Shown: positions 28,195 to 37,354, counted from the first letter of the stretch. The stretch: DNA of 64,000 bases from Saprospiraceae bacterium (GCA_020631235.1 JAHDHQ010000008.1:62001-126000); one strand, 5' to 3'. Notes: generated from the sequence alone by a model not told the origin. Program-made: numbers and translations.

Positions 28195-28788
28195 ATGAAG
28201 CATTTACTTTTTGGGTTTTTATTTTTTTGTCCAATGTTGCTTTTAGCTCAAACTTCATCTCAAATAGGCATAGAATACTTTGCAGATTCTGGAGTTAACC
28301 CTGGACTGAGACTTTATATAGATAAAGTTGTAAAAAACGAGTATTTGTACGAAACGGACGATAAGTTGGTATTGAAAAAACTTAATCAGCGCCTTATTAG
28401 AGCTAATGTGATCAGTTATTACAATCCAGAAAACTATTGGGCAGTAGCGATAATCCCAGAGTTTTTATTGAGATTTAATAATACTCGGGCTTATTATGTG
28501 GATGTCGGATTTGGCCTTGGATATCACCGTACTTTTTTAGATGCCGTCAGCTATTTGATAAATAACGATGGTTCTATTGAAACACAAGCTATAAATGGCC
28601 AAAATACTTTGATAGGTCTCTTTAATCTAAGCCTTGGGAAAAACCCCTTGTTAACTCAAAAGCGATTAGCCTGGCATATTGGATTCAATGCACACCTGAG
28701 AGGACCGTATAATTCTTCAGTGGTATTAGGAGTTGCACCTACTGTAGGCATTCATTACATTTTGCAAAATAAAAAGCATGCGCATTAG
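28195..28788 (+). CDS. Exported protein, probable small outer-membrane beta-barrel
   Basis: 197 residues with a clear signal peptide (MKHLLFGFLFFCPMLLLAQ). The mature part alternates polar and hydrophobic residues, with aromatic strand ends such as AYYVDVGFGLGYHRTF and SVVLGVAPTVGIHYIL, as in short outer-membrane barrels. I do not recognise the family. The last 11 bp overlap the next gene, an alpha/beta hydrolase lipoprotein, so the two are probably co-translated and may act together at the outer membrane. Confidence 0.55.
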   Translation: MKHLLFGFLFFCPMLLLAQTSSQIGIEYFADSGVNPGLRLYIDKVVKNEYLYETDDKLVLKKLNQRLIRANVISYYNPENYWAVAIIPEFLLRFNNTRAYYVDVGFGLGYHRTFLDAVSYLINNDGSIETQAINGQNTLIGLFNLSLGKNPLLTQKRLAWHIGFNAHLRGPYNSSVVLGVAPTVGIHYILQNKKHAH

Positions 28789-29815
28789 TATATATGGACT
28801 TTTATTAACACTGATTTTGTTTGCTTGTCAAGAAAAAATTAGTCTTGGTGAAGATGTAAGAGATCGATTTTTTATAGAAGTAGATAATGCTCTATTACCA
28901 GTAACTGTGAAAGGTAATACAGCTAGCAAAACCATGTTGATTGTATTGCATGGCGGTCCAGGTGGAAATGCATCGGTATACGAAGAATTTAGCTTGTTTG
29001 AGCAAATTGAAGCTTCATCGGCGGTTGTTTATTTTGATCAAAGATGCAGTGGTTCCTCACAAGGAAACTGTAATATAGCGAGTCTAGAAATGGTTGATTA
29101 TTTATCGGACATAGATTTACTGATCGAAATTCTGGAAGCTAGATATGGAGAAGATAATAGCCTGTTTTTACTAGGACACAGTTGGGGAGGATCTCTGGCT
29201 GCTAACTATGTATTGAGCGCAGAAAGACAAGCAAAATTAAATGGTTGTTTTATTGTGGATGGAATCCACGATTTTAGTCAATATATTGATCAGGTCAGAC
29301 AAATGACTAATATAGTTGGTCAGTCTCAAATCGATCAGGATTTAAATTCGGAAATATGGAAAGAGCATATTGAAGAACTAGAAGCATTAACCGACGGTGA
29401 GCCCTCTGACATTTCTACCGCTAATCAAATAGCCAATCAATTAGAACAACTATTACCAGACTCCTTGAGTAATGCTGATATTAAGATTAACGATATAGTT
29501 AATTATTACTTTTTTTCGAGTTATGAATTGTTTGCGGCCACCTCTAATGTCATAGGGGCTAATCTAGGTCTTTTTGATGAATACTCGCAATTTGATATCA
29601 GTGGTGATTTGAGTAATGTTACTTTGCCAATCGCCAGTTACGTAGGAAAATTTGATTTTGTAGCGCCTCCTTATTACGCTGAAGAAATAAGAGATAGTGT
29701 CCAATCCAGTTTTGTAGATTACGAATTTTTTGAACTTTCAGGACACAGCCCTATGATTAATGAAAAAATAAAGTTTAATCATAAAGTCAACGCATTTATT
29801 AAATTACATAAGTGA
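28778..29815 (+). CDS. Alpha/beta hydrolase lipoprotein (prolyl iminopeptidase-like)
   Basis: 345 residues with a lipobox LFAC near residue 17, so it is likely anchored in the envelope. The hydrolase fold shows the oxyanion loop HGGPGGNAS, the YFDQRCSGSS strand typical of proline iminopeptidases (FDQRG), and the nucleophile elbow GHSWGGS with Ser135. An acid in KFDFVAPP and a His in SGHSPMIN complete the triad. Substrate unknown; an aminopeptidase or esterase is equally possible. It overlaps the preceding barrel-like gene by 11 bp. Confidence 0.8.
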   Translation: MRISIYGLLLTLILFACQEKISLGEDVRDRFFIEVDNALLPVTVKGNTASKTMLIVLHGGPGGNASVYEEFSLFEQIEASSAVVYFDQRCSGSSQGNCNIASLEMVDYLSDIDLLIEILEARYGEDNSLFLLGHSWGGSLAANYVLSAERQAKLNGCFIVDGIHDFSQYIDQVRQMTNIVGQSQIDQDLNSEIWKEHIEELEALTDGEPSDISTANQIANQLEQLLPDSLSNADIKINDIVNYYFFSSYELFAATSNVIGANLGLFDEYSQFDISGDLSNVTLPIASYVGKFDFVAPPYYAEEIRDSVQSSFVDYEFFELSGHSPMINEKIKFNHKVNAFIKLHK

Positions 29816-29940
29816 TAAATAGATGTTTTGTAGATCTTATATAAAAATTAGTTAAATCCATTTATAATTTGGTGTATATGCAATATTCCAGTACATCAAC
29901 CATAAAATACATCTAAAAACAAAATAATTTAACATAAAAC

Positions 29941-29971
29941 TTGCAAAATGCCGATATTTTAACTATATTAG
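29941..29971 (+). promoter_or_regulatory. Candidate promoter of the small membrane peptide gene
   Basis: TTG (29941-29943), a 20-nt spacer and TATATTAG (29964-29971), one base from TAnnTTTG. Predicted start near 29976, about 19 nt before the ATG at 29995. Confidence 0.42.
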
Positions 29972-29994
29972 GAAGGAACCAAAATATTTCTATC

Positions 29995-30084
29995 ATGACA
30001 ATTCTAATATTATCCCTTTCCTTTTTTGCGGCAGCTGGTTTACTGACCTTTGTTTTAGATAAGGCAGGTTTATTGCCAGATTAA
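29995..30084 (+). CDS. 29-residue single-span membrane peptide
   Basis: ATG 29995 to TAA 30082-30084. The peptide is almost entirely one hydrophobic helix (ILILSLSFFAAAGLLTFVL) followed by DKAGLLPD. It has its own promoter-like sequence upstream (29941-29971) and a strong terminator 37 bp downstream (30121-30154), so it forms a complete short transcription unit with no other gene in it. I recognise no family. Small single-span peptides often regulate a membrane complex or act as toxins; neither is shown here. It could also be a chance ORF in a small RNA. Confidence 0.5.
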   Translation: MTILILSLSFFAAAGLLTFVLDKAGLLPD

Positions 30085-30120
30085 TTTCACAAATAGTGAC
30101 ACATGGAAAAAATGATTTGA

Positions 30121-30154
30121 AGGGTCTTCGTAAAAGCGAAGACCTTTCTATTTT
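30121..30154 (+). terminator. Intrinsic terminator of the small peptide unit
   Basis: GGTCTTCG (30123-30130) pairs perfectly with CGAAGACC (30137-30144) around a TAAAAG loop, extended by G-T and A-T pairs outward, followed by TTTCTATTTT. The U-rich tail is on the plus strand. It also sits just past the SET-domain gene's stop on the minus strand. Confidence 0.8.
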
Positions 30155-30534
30155 ACATCAAACCATAGTGCTATATTTTTTGTGTCTCCATCGTTGTAAT
30201 TAATAAAAATTTGGTCAGTTACCTCTATTGTTTTAGTAGCTTGTATAATGATTTCGTTTTGGTTATAATCTAAAATAACCTTGGCATTAGCTTCTGGATG
30301 GTGATTATATATGGAACCATAGCCTAAAGCAATGGCTGCTTCATCATGTGTATCGCCCCATAAAAAGTAATAGTCGTGTAGAGTGGTCTTGTGGATTAAA
30401 GCAAGATCTTCTTTTGGAATTTTGATGATAGGGCAAACCTCGATAATGTCCTCAGCATTGATAGTTTGACTCGTATGTACTCCTCTTCCCATAGCTGGAT
30501 GATGTTGAATGTATAGACCGGGAATCCGTAACAT
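30148..30534 (-). CDS. Stand-alone SET-domain protein (putative lysine methyltransferase)
   Basis: 128 residues, essentially only a SET domain. It has the N-terminal GRGV turn (residues 16-19), the SAM-binding YNHHPEAN block in the position of the NHS/NH motif, and IFINYND matching the catalytic ELxxxY strand. No pre-SET or post-SET Cys clusters are present. Such minimal SET proteins are widespread in bacteria; a protein-lysine methyltransferase role is inferred from the fold, and the target is unknown. It is monocistronic, divergent from the DUF1801 gene 81 bp away. Confidence 0.82.
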   Translation of the reverse strand: MLRIPGLYIQHHPAMGRGVHTSQTINAEDIIEVCPIIKIPKEDLALIHKTTLHDYYFLWGDTHDEAAIALGYGSIYNHHPEANAKVILDYNQNEIIIQATKTIEVTDQIFINYNDGDTKNIALWFDVK

Positions 30535-30615
30535 ATTATAAGTGTTCGTAAAAAGATTTGTTTCAAATGTACTTATTTAGCTACTGATTATTATTTTAAA
30601 TGTAAGTTATATACC

Positions 30616-31215
30616 ATGAAAAAATACGTAGATGCTCAAGCATACTTTGATGATGATCATGAAAGGTCAGCGATCCTTAATGAAATAAGAGCCATACTAT
30701 TATCCTGTGATCTGGAAGAAACCATCAAATGGTTTTTACCTACCTATCTCCATCAAAAACGATTAGTCATAGGTTTAGGGCATTTTAAAGAATTTGTAAG
30801 TATTTGGTTTCATCATGGTGTTTTTTTGTCGGATCCACTCAATGTATTAATCAATGCTCAAAAAGGCAAAACAATGGGTCTAAGGCAATGGCGTTTTACT
30901 TCTATGAAAGATATAGATCACACTGCTATAAAGATGTATGTAAAAGAGGCTATTAAAAATAGCGAGGAGGGTTTAGAAATTAAAGCTAAAGCTAAACCAA
31001 TGATAGCTATGCCTGAATTGCTCCAAAAAGCCCTTGATGATGATCCTTCATTGGTTTTAGCTTATGATAGCTTAACTAGAAGTAAGCAAAATGAGTATAA
31101 AGAATACATAATTAATGCAAAAAGAGAAGCGACCAAATACAATAGATTAGAAAAGATTAAACCGATGATTTTATCGGGTATAGGTTTGCATGACAAATAC
31201 AGAAAATCAAAATGA
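30616..31215 (+). CDS. DUF1801/YdeI-like protein
   Basis: 199 residues. The N-terminal two-thirds match DUF1801 (IKWFLPTYLHQKRLVIGLGHFKEFVSIWFHHGVFL...LRQWRFTSMKDID). The C-terminus has a YdeI-type helical extension (YDSLTRSKQNEYKEYIINAKREATKYNRLEKI), the part called OmdA or bacteriocin-protection in databases. The biochemical function is unknown. Its stop overlaps the next start as ATGA, so the two proteins are translationally coupled and share the YdeI helical motif. Confidence 0.75.
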   Translation: MKKYVDAQAYFDDDHERSAILNEIRAILLSCDLEETIKWFLPTYLHQKRLVIGLGHFKEFVSIWFHHGVFLSDPLNVLINAQKGKTMGLRQWRFTSMKDIDHTAIKMYVKEAIKNSEEGLEIKAKAKPMIAMPELLQKALDDDPSLVLAYDSLTRSKQNEYKEYIINAKREATKYNRLEKIKPMILSGIGLHDKYRKSK

Positions 31216-31724
31216 AAACGTTTACAGCTGATTTAAAAAAATTTGATAGTAATCTTTGGTACTACCACCTTCAAGTTCCAGAAGAAATAGCTAAGCATTT
31301 TGAGGATTCTAAGGACAAAAGATTTATCTGCTTACTCAATGATGCTATCAAAATCCACTGCGCATTTATGCCGGATGGACAAGGAGGTTTCTTTATCAAT
31401 ATAAATAAAGAAGTAAGAAAAAAATTGAACATCGAAGTTGGTGATAAGGTACATGTGCAAATAGAAAAGGATGAAAGTAAATATGGAATAGAAATTTGTG
31501 AAGAGTTTGAAGAAATATTAGCACAAGACGAAGCATTTAGCCTGCTCTTCCATAAACTTACTAAAGGAAAACAAAGAAACTTAATATATATAGCCACAAA
31601 GCCTAAGAGAAGCGAAACACGCATTAACCGGTCCATTGCTATTGCAGAGTATATTAAGATGGTGGCTGGTAAATTAGATTTTAAAGAATTAAACCAGTTT
31701 TTTAAAGATTTCAAAAACCTATAA
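31212..31724 (+). CDS. DUF1905 plus YdeI-type C-terminal domain protein
   Basis: 170 residues. The first ~95 form a small beta-barrel of the DUF1905 type (FICLLNDAIKIHCAFMPDG, FFININKEVRKKLNIEVGDK, VHVQIEKDES). The C-terminal part is the YdeI helical element with FHKLTKGKQRNLIYIATKPKRSETRINRS-like charged repeats. Function unknown. It starts inside the stop of the DUF1801 gene (ATGA overlap). The gene ends right at a hairpin whose U-tract points the other way. Confidence 0.75.
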   Translation: MKTFTADLKKFDSNLWYYHLQVPEEIAKHFEDSKDKRFICLLNDAIKIHCAFMPDGQGGFFININKEVRKKLNIEVGDKVHVQIEKDESKYGIEICEEFEEILAQDEAFSLLFHKLTKGKQRNLIYIATKPKRSETRINRSIAIAEYIKMVAGKLDFKELNQFFKDFKNL

Positions 31725-31754
31725 AAAAAAAGAAACATTCTAGTGAATGTTTCT
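31722..31754 (-). terminator. Strong minus-strand intrinsic terminator without a minus-strand gene
   Basis: A perfect 10-bp stem AGAAACATTC (31731-31740) / GAATGTTTCT (31745-31754) with a TAGT loop. On the minus strand it is followed by at least eight U (31730 down to 31723). On the plus strand only CTTTGT follows, so it fits the minus strand much better. No minus-strand ORF lies between here and 32106. Confidence 0.72.
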
Positions 31755-31850
31755 TTGTCAGCTTACTTGTAAAAGTATATCTTTTTCAAGACGGCTTCGC
31801 AAGTCGCATAAGCCTATTTTTCAAATACCCTTTTGTTTAGGCTTGTCTAT
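31722..31850 (-). ncRNA. Candidate small RNA ending at the orphan terminator
   Basis: Inference from the terminator plus a structured, less AT-rich block in a very AT-rich gap. On the minus strand AAGCCTA (31838-31844) can pair with TAGGCTT (31810-31816). Alternatively GGCTT can pair with the AAGCC just downstream, and GCTTA...CTTG with CAAGTAAGC near 31760-31770. These foldings are partly exclusive. A near-consensus -7 box TACTTTTA (31852-31859 reversed) would give an RNA of about 125 nt. No known family recognised. Confidence 0.38.
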
Positions 31851-31859
31851 TTAAAAGTA

Positions 31860-32106
31860 AAATTATAACAAAAAGTGTTAAAAAACAAGTGTTTAACGGA
31901 ATTTTATAGGTGTTAGCCCCTAGAACAAGCAAAAACAAATAAATTTCTAGGTGTAAATGATTGATTATTAAAACATAACTATAAAGAGGTAGTAAAAATT
32001 GTTCTCATAAAAAAGTAATGCGAAAATGACTTTTTATTACTAAGAACCATTTCTAAGCTTAATTTGTATCTTTAACTTTTTTGAAAACGACGAAACCAAA
32101 TTCCTT
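31860..32106. other. AT-rich gap before the M36 protease gene
   Basis: No ORF of note. A near-consensus -7 box TTAATTTG lies at 32059-32066, 40 bp before the protease start. I see no other structure. Confidence 0.4.
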
Positions 32107-35100
32107 TTGATTAAGCATTGGCTTACATTACTATTCTTCATTTTAGGCTCGGTGCTGAGTATAGCTCAATCTGAAAAAGAGTTAATAGCCATTTCTTTTT
32201 TAAATGATGAAGTGGGATTTTCAGCCGAATGGCGACTTTCTGATCATTCGGTACATCCAGAAAATGGCCATCATTACCTTTATTTTTATCAACAACATAA
32301 TGGAATAGATATATACCAACAAATATCTTCTGTTGTTATATCTGCTAAGAATGAGGTCTTGTACCACACCTGTCGGTTTCATAATCATCCAAAGAATGAT
32401 CGCTCTCCAACACCAATAAATGCCGATGAGGCTGTCAAGGTTGCGCTTAAGCACTTAGGTTACGCTGCAAAAGATTTTCCGATATTAAAAAAAGAGGCAA
32501 CTACTTTGCCTATGCATTGGTACACTGTTAATGCAATAAGTTCTGAAAAAATAAGAAGCCAATTAATCTATTTTCCTAACAAAAATAGCTTGGAACTTTG
32601 TTGGGAAGTAAGCATCTACGAAGATCAAAAAGACATATGGTGGGACCTTTTCTTTACAGCAGTAGACGGTACCTTAGCACACATTTCTGATTGGACACTA
32701 AATTGTGAGTGGGATCATTCGACTTGCAGTCATCATGAAGAATCGCCGCATGCTACTAGTCACAACATTGGACCGCTAAAAAAGGAAAATGTCTTTACTA
32801 GTAATAGTTATCGTGTATTTGCCCAACCAATAGAAAGTCCATTGTATGGGGATAGATCTTTAGTCACAAATCCTTGGGACAATGCCTTAAATGCTTCTCC
32901 TTATGGCTGGCATGATACAGATGGGCAAATCGGGGAAGAATATACCATAACTAGAGGCAATAATGTTTTTGCGTATGAGGATATTGCAGATGATAATGTT
33001 CCGGGGTATTCTCCTGATGGAGGCACTGAATTGTGTTTTGATTATCCCATGGAACTAGATAGTCAGCAGCCCATTTATTATATCGATGCAGCATTGAGCA
33101 ATTTATTTTATTGGAACAATATCATACACGATATACTTTATCAGTATAGTTTCGATGAAGGTGCAGGTAATTTCCAAGAAAACAATTATGGCAATGGAGG
33201 AATTGGTGAAGACTATGTAAAAGCTGAGTGTCAAGATGGCTCAGGTACTAATAATGCAAATTTTTCGACGCCACCTGACGGGCAAACGCCTAGGATGCAA
33301 ATGTACAACTGGCAAATAGTTGCTGAAGATCCGATGGTAGAAATCAATGCTCCCAGCTCCATCGCAGGTACTCTAGAAGCAAAAGCAGCTTATTTTGGAG
33401 CAGCAAAAGGAGTATTTGAAGGAGATGTTGTATTAGCAGACCCATTAGATGCTTGCACGACATTGAACAACACCGATATGGAAGGTAAAATAGCCATGGT
33501 GGACCGAGGTTCTTGTCCTTTTGTACTGAAGGCAAAACAGGCTCAAGAAGCAGGAGCATCTGCCTTGATTATCTGTAATAATAACGCTGATCCGATTTTT
33601 ATCATGGCAGGAATGGATAGCACAATACAGATTCCAACCATCATGATGAGTATGCAGGATTGCGATACCATCAAGGCTAATATGCCGGTTAACTTATCAT
33701 TGGAATTGTTTGGTCCATTTTTTAGAGACAGTGATATGGATAATGGAGTTATTATTCATGAGTATGGACATGGTGTATCTAATCGACTAACAGGCGGTCC
33801 ATCGACAACTTCTTGTTTGTTTAATGAAGAACAGATGGGAGAAGGATGGAGCGATTATCTCGGCATTATCTTGACCATGGATGAAGATGATTTAGGTACA
33901 GATGGACGCGGAATCGGTAATTATTTAGTAAATGACAGTATTGGTGGAGATGGGATACGTCCTCACCCTTACTCGACGGATACGATGATTAACCCACATA
34001 CCTATGACGACATAAAAGTAGAATCCGTACCACATGGAGTGGGTTCTGTATGGTGCGTAATGTTGTGGGATATGACTTGGAAATTAATCGAAGAATATGG
34101 GTATGATGATGATATTTATGAAGGAGAAGGAGGCAACAATGTTGCTTTGTCATTAGTCATCGAAGCCATGAAGCTTCAGCCTTGTTCGCCCGGTTTTATC
34201 GATGGTAGAGATGCTATTTTGGCGGCTGATGCTATTTTATATGACGGCGCAAATCAGTGTTTAATATGGGAAGCTTTTGCGGATCGCGGATTAGGTTTTT
34301 CTGCGGATCAAGGAAGCAGCGGCAGCCGATCAGATGGTATCGAGTCTTTCGATTTGCCGACATCGTGTTTGGACACATTTGCCGTAATAAAAACGGCTAA
34401 TAAAGCAGTAAAAGTTTCAGATACGATTGATTATGCCTTTCATTTGTTTAACCAATTAGATAATACGGTTTATGATGTGACACTGAGTGATGCATTGAGT
34501 ACTAAGATTGATTATGTTCCTGCTTCCTTGACTTGGGGAAGCGCAGCTTCAGATGTCATTAGCTTGTCCTTGGATAGCCTGGCTAATTCTGCAGATACAT
34601 TATGTAGCTTTAAAGCCAGTATTGATGTGGACTTATCAAGTGTCTTTTATTTTAATGATATCGAAGGTAGTGATCAAGATTGGTCAGCTTTGGTGGGCCA
34701 GGGTAACGACGGTTTTACACTTAGTGAAGACAATCCCAGAACTGGATTACAATCATGGTTTATAGAAAATGTACCGGCAGATAATACCCATTATTTGCAA
34801 AGTGAACTGCTAAGTATTGGGAACCAGCAAGCTTTTAGTTTTTGGCATGCTTATGATACCGAATTTGGTTGGGATGGAGCATATATAGAAATAAGTACCG
34901 ATGGGACGAACAGCTGGTTTTTACTGGATGATGAACTGGTTTTTAATCCTTACAATGGGAGTTTAGGGGCTAGTAGTAATGATGATATTGCTAATAAGCC
35001 AGCATTTACTGGTGACAGCGAAGGTTACATAAATTCTGTGGTGGATTTATCTAATTATGGCAATCAAGATATTCATCTAAGATTTGCTTTCGGATCCGAT

Positions 35101-35700
35101 AACAATACAGTAGAAACGGGTTGGTACATTGACGATATTGCTTTGTTGTCGATTGATTCAGTGCAAAATATAGCTTGTATTTCTGGGTCCAATGCTGCGA
35201 CGTATTGTGATACAGTCGCCACTTATATATTAGCCGATTGTGATACCATTTATACACTTTACGAAGATTTAGATAATGATGGCTATGGCAGTCACAATGA
35301 TAGCATTTATCATTGTACACAAGACCTTGTAGGTTACGCTAATAATACTTCAGATTGCGATGATAATAGGGCAGATACTTATCCTACAGCGCCAGAATTG
35401 TGTGATGGAATCGATAATGATTGTGATGGTATCATAGATGAGGATTGTCCAGGTAATTACTTGTGTGATGATGTCATTTTATGGCTCAATGTCGCTACAG
35501 AATCAGTGAATGCAGCTTCAGAAAAAATCACCGTTGATGGTATTCAAAGCGTAGATAATTTAAATTTTATTGCTGGTGATACGATTAGCTTGGAAGCAGG
35601 ATTTGAGTTTCCTATTGGGCTTAACTTGGAAGTGATTATTGAAGATTGTGTAGAAGAAAACGAACTGAGAGATAAGGATGTTTCTAAGGAAAAACCTTGA
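32107..35700 (+). CDS. Secreted M36 (fungalysin-type) metalloprotease with PA domain
   Basis: Extracellular zinc endopeptidase of 1,197 residues. Signal peptide (WLTLLFFILGSVLSIAQ), then an FTP-type propeptide (about 25-110). The catalytic domain carries HEYGH (His551, Glu552, His555) and EGWSDY (Glu579). A protease-associated domain is inserted before it (about 440-538: MVDRGSCPFVLKAKQAQEAG). After the peptidase come a DUF11-like region and a jelly-roll domain (GSDQDWSALVGQ to GWYIDDIALL). Next are MopE-type metal-binding repeats (DLDNDGYG, DCDD, LCDGIDNDCDG). A beta-stack domain (FIAGDTISLEAGFEF) completes it. It ends in a charged tail with no recognisable T9SS domain. The start is TTG 32107; no ATG lies upstream in frame. 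Confidence 0.9.
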   Translation: MIKHWLTLLFFILGSVLSIAQSEKELIAISFLNDEVGFSAEWRLSDHSVHPENGHHYLYFYQQHNGIDIYQQISSVVISAKNEVLYHTCRFHNHPKNDRSPTPINADEAVKVALKHLGYAAKDFPILKKEATTLPMHWYTVNAISSEKIRSQLIYFPNKNSLELCWEVSIYEDQKDIWWDLFFTAVDGTLAHISDWTLNCEWDHSTCSHHEESPHATSHNIGPLKKENVFTSNSYRVFAQPIESPLYGDRSLVTNPWDNALNASPYGWHDTDGQIGEEYTITRGNNVFAYEDIADDNVPGYSPDGGTELCFDYPMELDSQQPIYYIDAALSNLFYWNNIIHDILYQYSFDEGAGNFQENNYGNGGIGEDYVKAECQDGSGTNNANFSTPPDGQTPRMQMYNWQIVAEDPMVEINAPSSIAGTLEAKAAYFGAAKGVFEGDVVLADPLDACTTLNNTDMEGKIAMVDRGSCPFVLKAKQAQEAGASALIICNNNADPIFIMAGMDSTIQIPTIMMSMQDCDTIKANMPVNLSLELFGPFFRDSDMDNGVIIHEYGHGVSNRLTGGPSTTSCLFNEEQMGEGWSDYLGIILTMDEDDLGTDGRGIGNYLVNDSIGGDGIRPHPYSTDTMINPHTYDDIKVESVPHGVGSVWCVMLWDMTWKLIEEYGYDDDIYEGEGGNNVALSLVIEAMKLQPCSPGFIDGRDAILAADAILYDGANQCLIWEAFADRGLGFSADQGSSGSRSDGIESFDLPTSCLDTFAVIKTANKAVKVSDTIDYAFHLFNQLDNTVYDVTLSDALSTKIDYVPASLTWGSAASDVISLSLDSLANSADTLCSFKASIDVDLSSVFYFNDIEGSDQDWSALVGQGNDGFTLSEDNPRTGLQSWFIENVPADNTHYLQSELLSIGNQQAFSFWHAYDTEFGWDGAYIEISTDGTNSWFLLDDELVFNPYNGSLGASSNDDIANKPAFTGDSEGYINSVVDLSNYGNQDIHLRFAFGSDNNTVETGWYIDDIALLSIDSVQNIACISGSNAATYCDTVATYILADCDTIYTLYEDLDNDGYGSHNDSIYHCTQDLVGYANNTSDCDDNRADTYPTAPELCDGIDNDCDGIIDEDCPGNYLCDDVILWLNVATESVNAASEKITVDGIQSVDNLNFIAGDTISLEAGFEFPIGLNLEVIIEDCVEENELRDKDVSKEKP

Positions 35701-35733
35701 TTTGGTTCACTCATGCCACTAGATTATTAATAT

Positions 35734-35741
35734 TAACTTTG
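35734..35741 (+). promoter_or_regulatory. Candidate -7 box upstream of prfC
   Basis: TAACTTTG matches TAnnTTTG completely and lies 21 bp before the prfC ATG. There is no TTG at the expected spacing. Confidence 0.38.
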
Positions 35742-35762
35742 CGCTTCATTTTTTAGAAAGAC

Positions 35763-37343
35763 ATGGGAATTCTCGACGAAATTAAATTGAGGAAAACATT
35801 TGGGATTATTAGCCACCCGGATGCAGGAAAAACTACCCTCACGGAGAAGCTACTACTTTTTGGTGGAGCGATACAAGTGGCTGGAGCCGTAAAATCTAAC
35901 AAGATAAAGCGAGGTGCTACTTCAGATTTTATGGATATCGAACGCCAAAGAGGTATTTCTGTAGCGACTTCAGTTATGGCTTTTAATTACCGAGGTAAAA
36001 AGATTAATATTCTGGATACACCGGGTCACAAAGATTTTGCAGAAGATACCTATCGTACCTTGACTGCAGTGGATAGTGCCATTGTAGTTATAGATGTAGC
36101 TAAGGGTGTAGAGGAGCAGACAGAAAACTTAGTAGGTGTATGTAAGCGTAGAAATACGCCCATGATTGTGTTTATAAATAAAATGGATAGGGAAGGAAAA
36201 GATGGTTTTGATTTACTGGATGAAGTAGAGGCAAAACTGGATATGAGTGTGTGTCCATTGAGTTGGCCCGTAGGGATGGGACAGCGATTTAAGGGAGTCT
36301 ATAGTTTGTACGAAAATAAGTTGATATTATTCTCAGCTCATGGTAAACAAAGTGAAGAAGACACCCTGGTTATAGAAGATTTATCTGATCCCATATTAGA
36401 AGAAAAAGTCGGTCAAGAATTGGCAGATACTTTGCGAGAAGAAGTGCAGATGATCCGAGAGATATACCCTGAATTTGACCAAGAAATGTATGAGGCAGGC
36501 TTGTTAAATCCTGTGTTTTTCGGCTCAGCCATTAATAACTTTGGGGTTAAAGAATTACTTGATTGCTTTGTAGATATCGCACCGAACCCATTGCCTCGTG
36601 AAACAGAAGAGCGGGTAGTTAATCCAGATGAGAAAAAGTTTAGCGGTTTTGTGTTTAAAATCCATGCGAATATGGACCCAAAACATAGAGATCGTATTGC
36701 TTTTTTAAGAATTACTTCGGGGATCTTCGAAAGGAATACAAATTACATGCATGTTAGGCAACAGAAAAAAATGAAATTTTCTAGTCCAACTGCTTTTATG
36801 GCTGAGAAAAAATCAATCATAGACGAGGCTTATCCAGGAGATATTATCGGTCTTTATGATTCTGGAAATTTTAAAATTGGAGATGCATTAACAGAAGGCG
36901 AAACCTTAAATTTTAAAGGGATACCTAGTTTTTCTCCTGAACAGTTTCGATATGTAAATAATGCCAATCCAATGAAGTCAAAACAACTTCAAAAGGGAAT
37001 AGACCAATTGATGGATGAAGGTGTAGCCCAATTATTTACCAAAGAAGAATCTGCAAGGAAAATCATCGGTACAGTCGGCGCTCTACAATTTGACGTCATT
37101 CAATACAGATTAGAACATGAGTATGGAGCTTCTTGTAGTTATGAACCCATAAATATTTATAAAGCCTTGTGGTTAAGTTGGGAAGATGATACAGCCTTTG
37201 AGACATTTAGAAAACGAAGAAGAAGTAATATGGCAAAGGATAAGGAAGGTAAAGCTGTTTTTTTAGCCGAGTCTAAATGGTCTTTAAATACGGTTATTGA
37301 AAGTCATCCTGAAATTCAGTTTCATGATTCTAGTGAATACTAA
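35763..37343 (+). CDS. prfC: Peptide chain release factor 3 (RF3)
   Basis: Translational GTPase that recycles RF1/RF2 from the ribosome. The N-terminus [20 protein letters not shown] holds the P-loop (17-24). [17 protein letters not shown] is the switch I block typical of RF3, [16 protein letters not shown] is G3, and NKMDREG is G4. The C-terminal half includes [19 protein letters not shown], diagnostic for RF3 against EF-G. 526 residues is normal. Followed after 11 bp by a GNAT-like gene. Confidence 0.96.
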   Translation: MGILDEIKLRKTFGIISHPDAGKTTLTEKLLLFGGAIQVAGAVKSNKIKRGATSDFMDIERQRGISVATSVMAFNYRGKKINILDTPGHKDFAEDTYRTLTAVDSAIVVIDVAKGVEEQTENLVGVCKRRNTPMIVFINKMDREGKDGFDLLDEVEAKLDMSVCPLSWPVGMGQRFKGVYSLYENKLILFSAHGKQSEEDTLVIEDLSDPILEEKVGQELADTLREEVQMIREIYPEFDQEMYEAGLLNPVFFGSAINNFGVKELLDCFVDIAPNPLPRETEERVVNPDEKKFSGFVFKIHANMDPKHRDRIAFLRITSGIFERNTNYMHVRQQKKMKFSSPTAFMAEKKSIIDEAYPGDIIGLYDSGNFKIGDALTEGETLNFKGIPSFSPEQFRYVNNANPMKSKQLQKGIDQLMDEGVAQLFTKEESARKIIGTVGALQFDVIQYRLEHEYGASCSYEPINIYKALWLSWEDDTAFETFRKRRRSNMAKDKEGKAVFLAESKWSLNTVIESHPEIQFHDSSEY

Positions 37344-37354
37344 ATAGGGGAAGC

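Noticed and set aside
30616-31724. YdeI-family pair as a bacteriocin immunity system
   Set aside because: The bacteriocin-protection name comes from family labels only; no bacteriocin or export gene is nearby.
31747-31854. 35-codon plus-strand ORF in the gap before the protease
   Set aside because: It starts inside a terminator arm, has no ribosome-binding or promoter context and an unremarkable translation; the small-RNA reading of the other strand is better supported.
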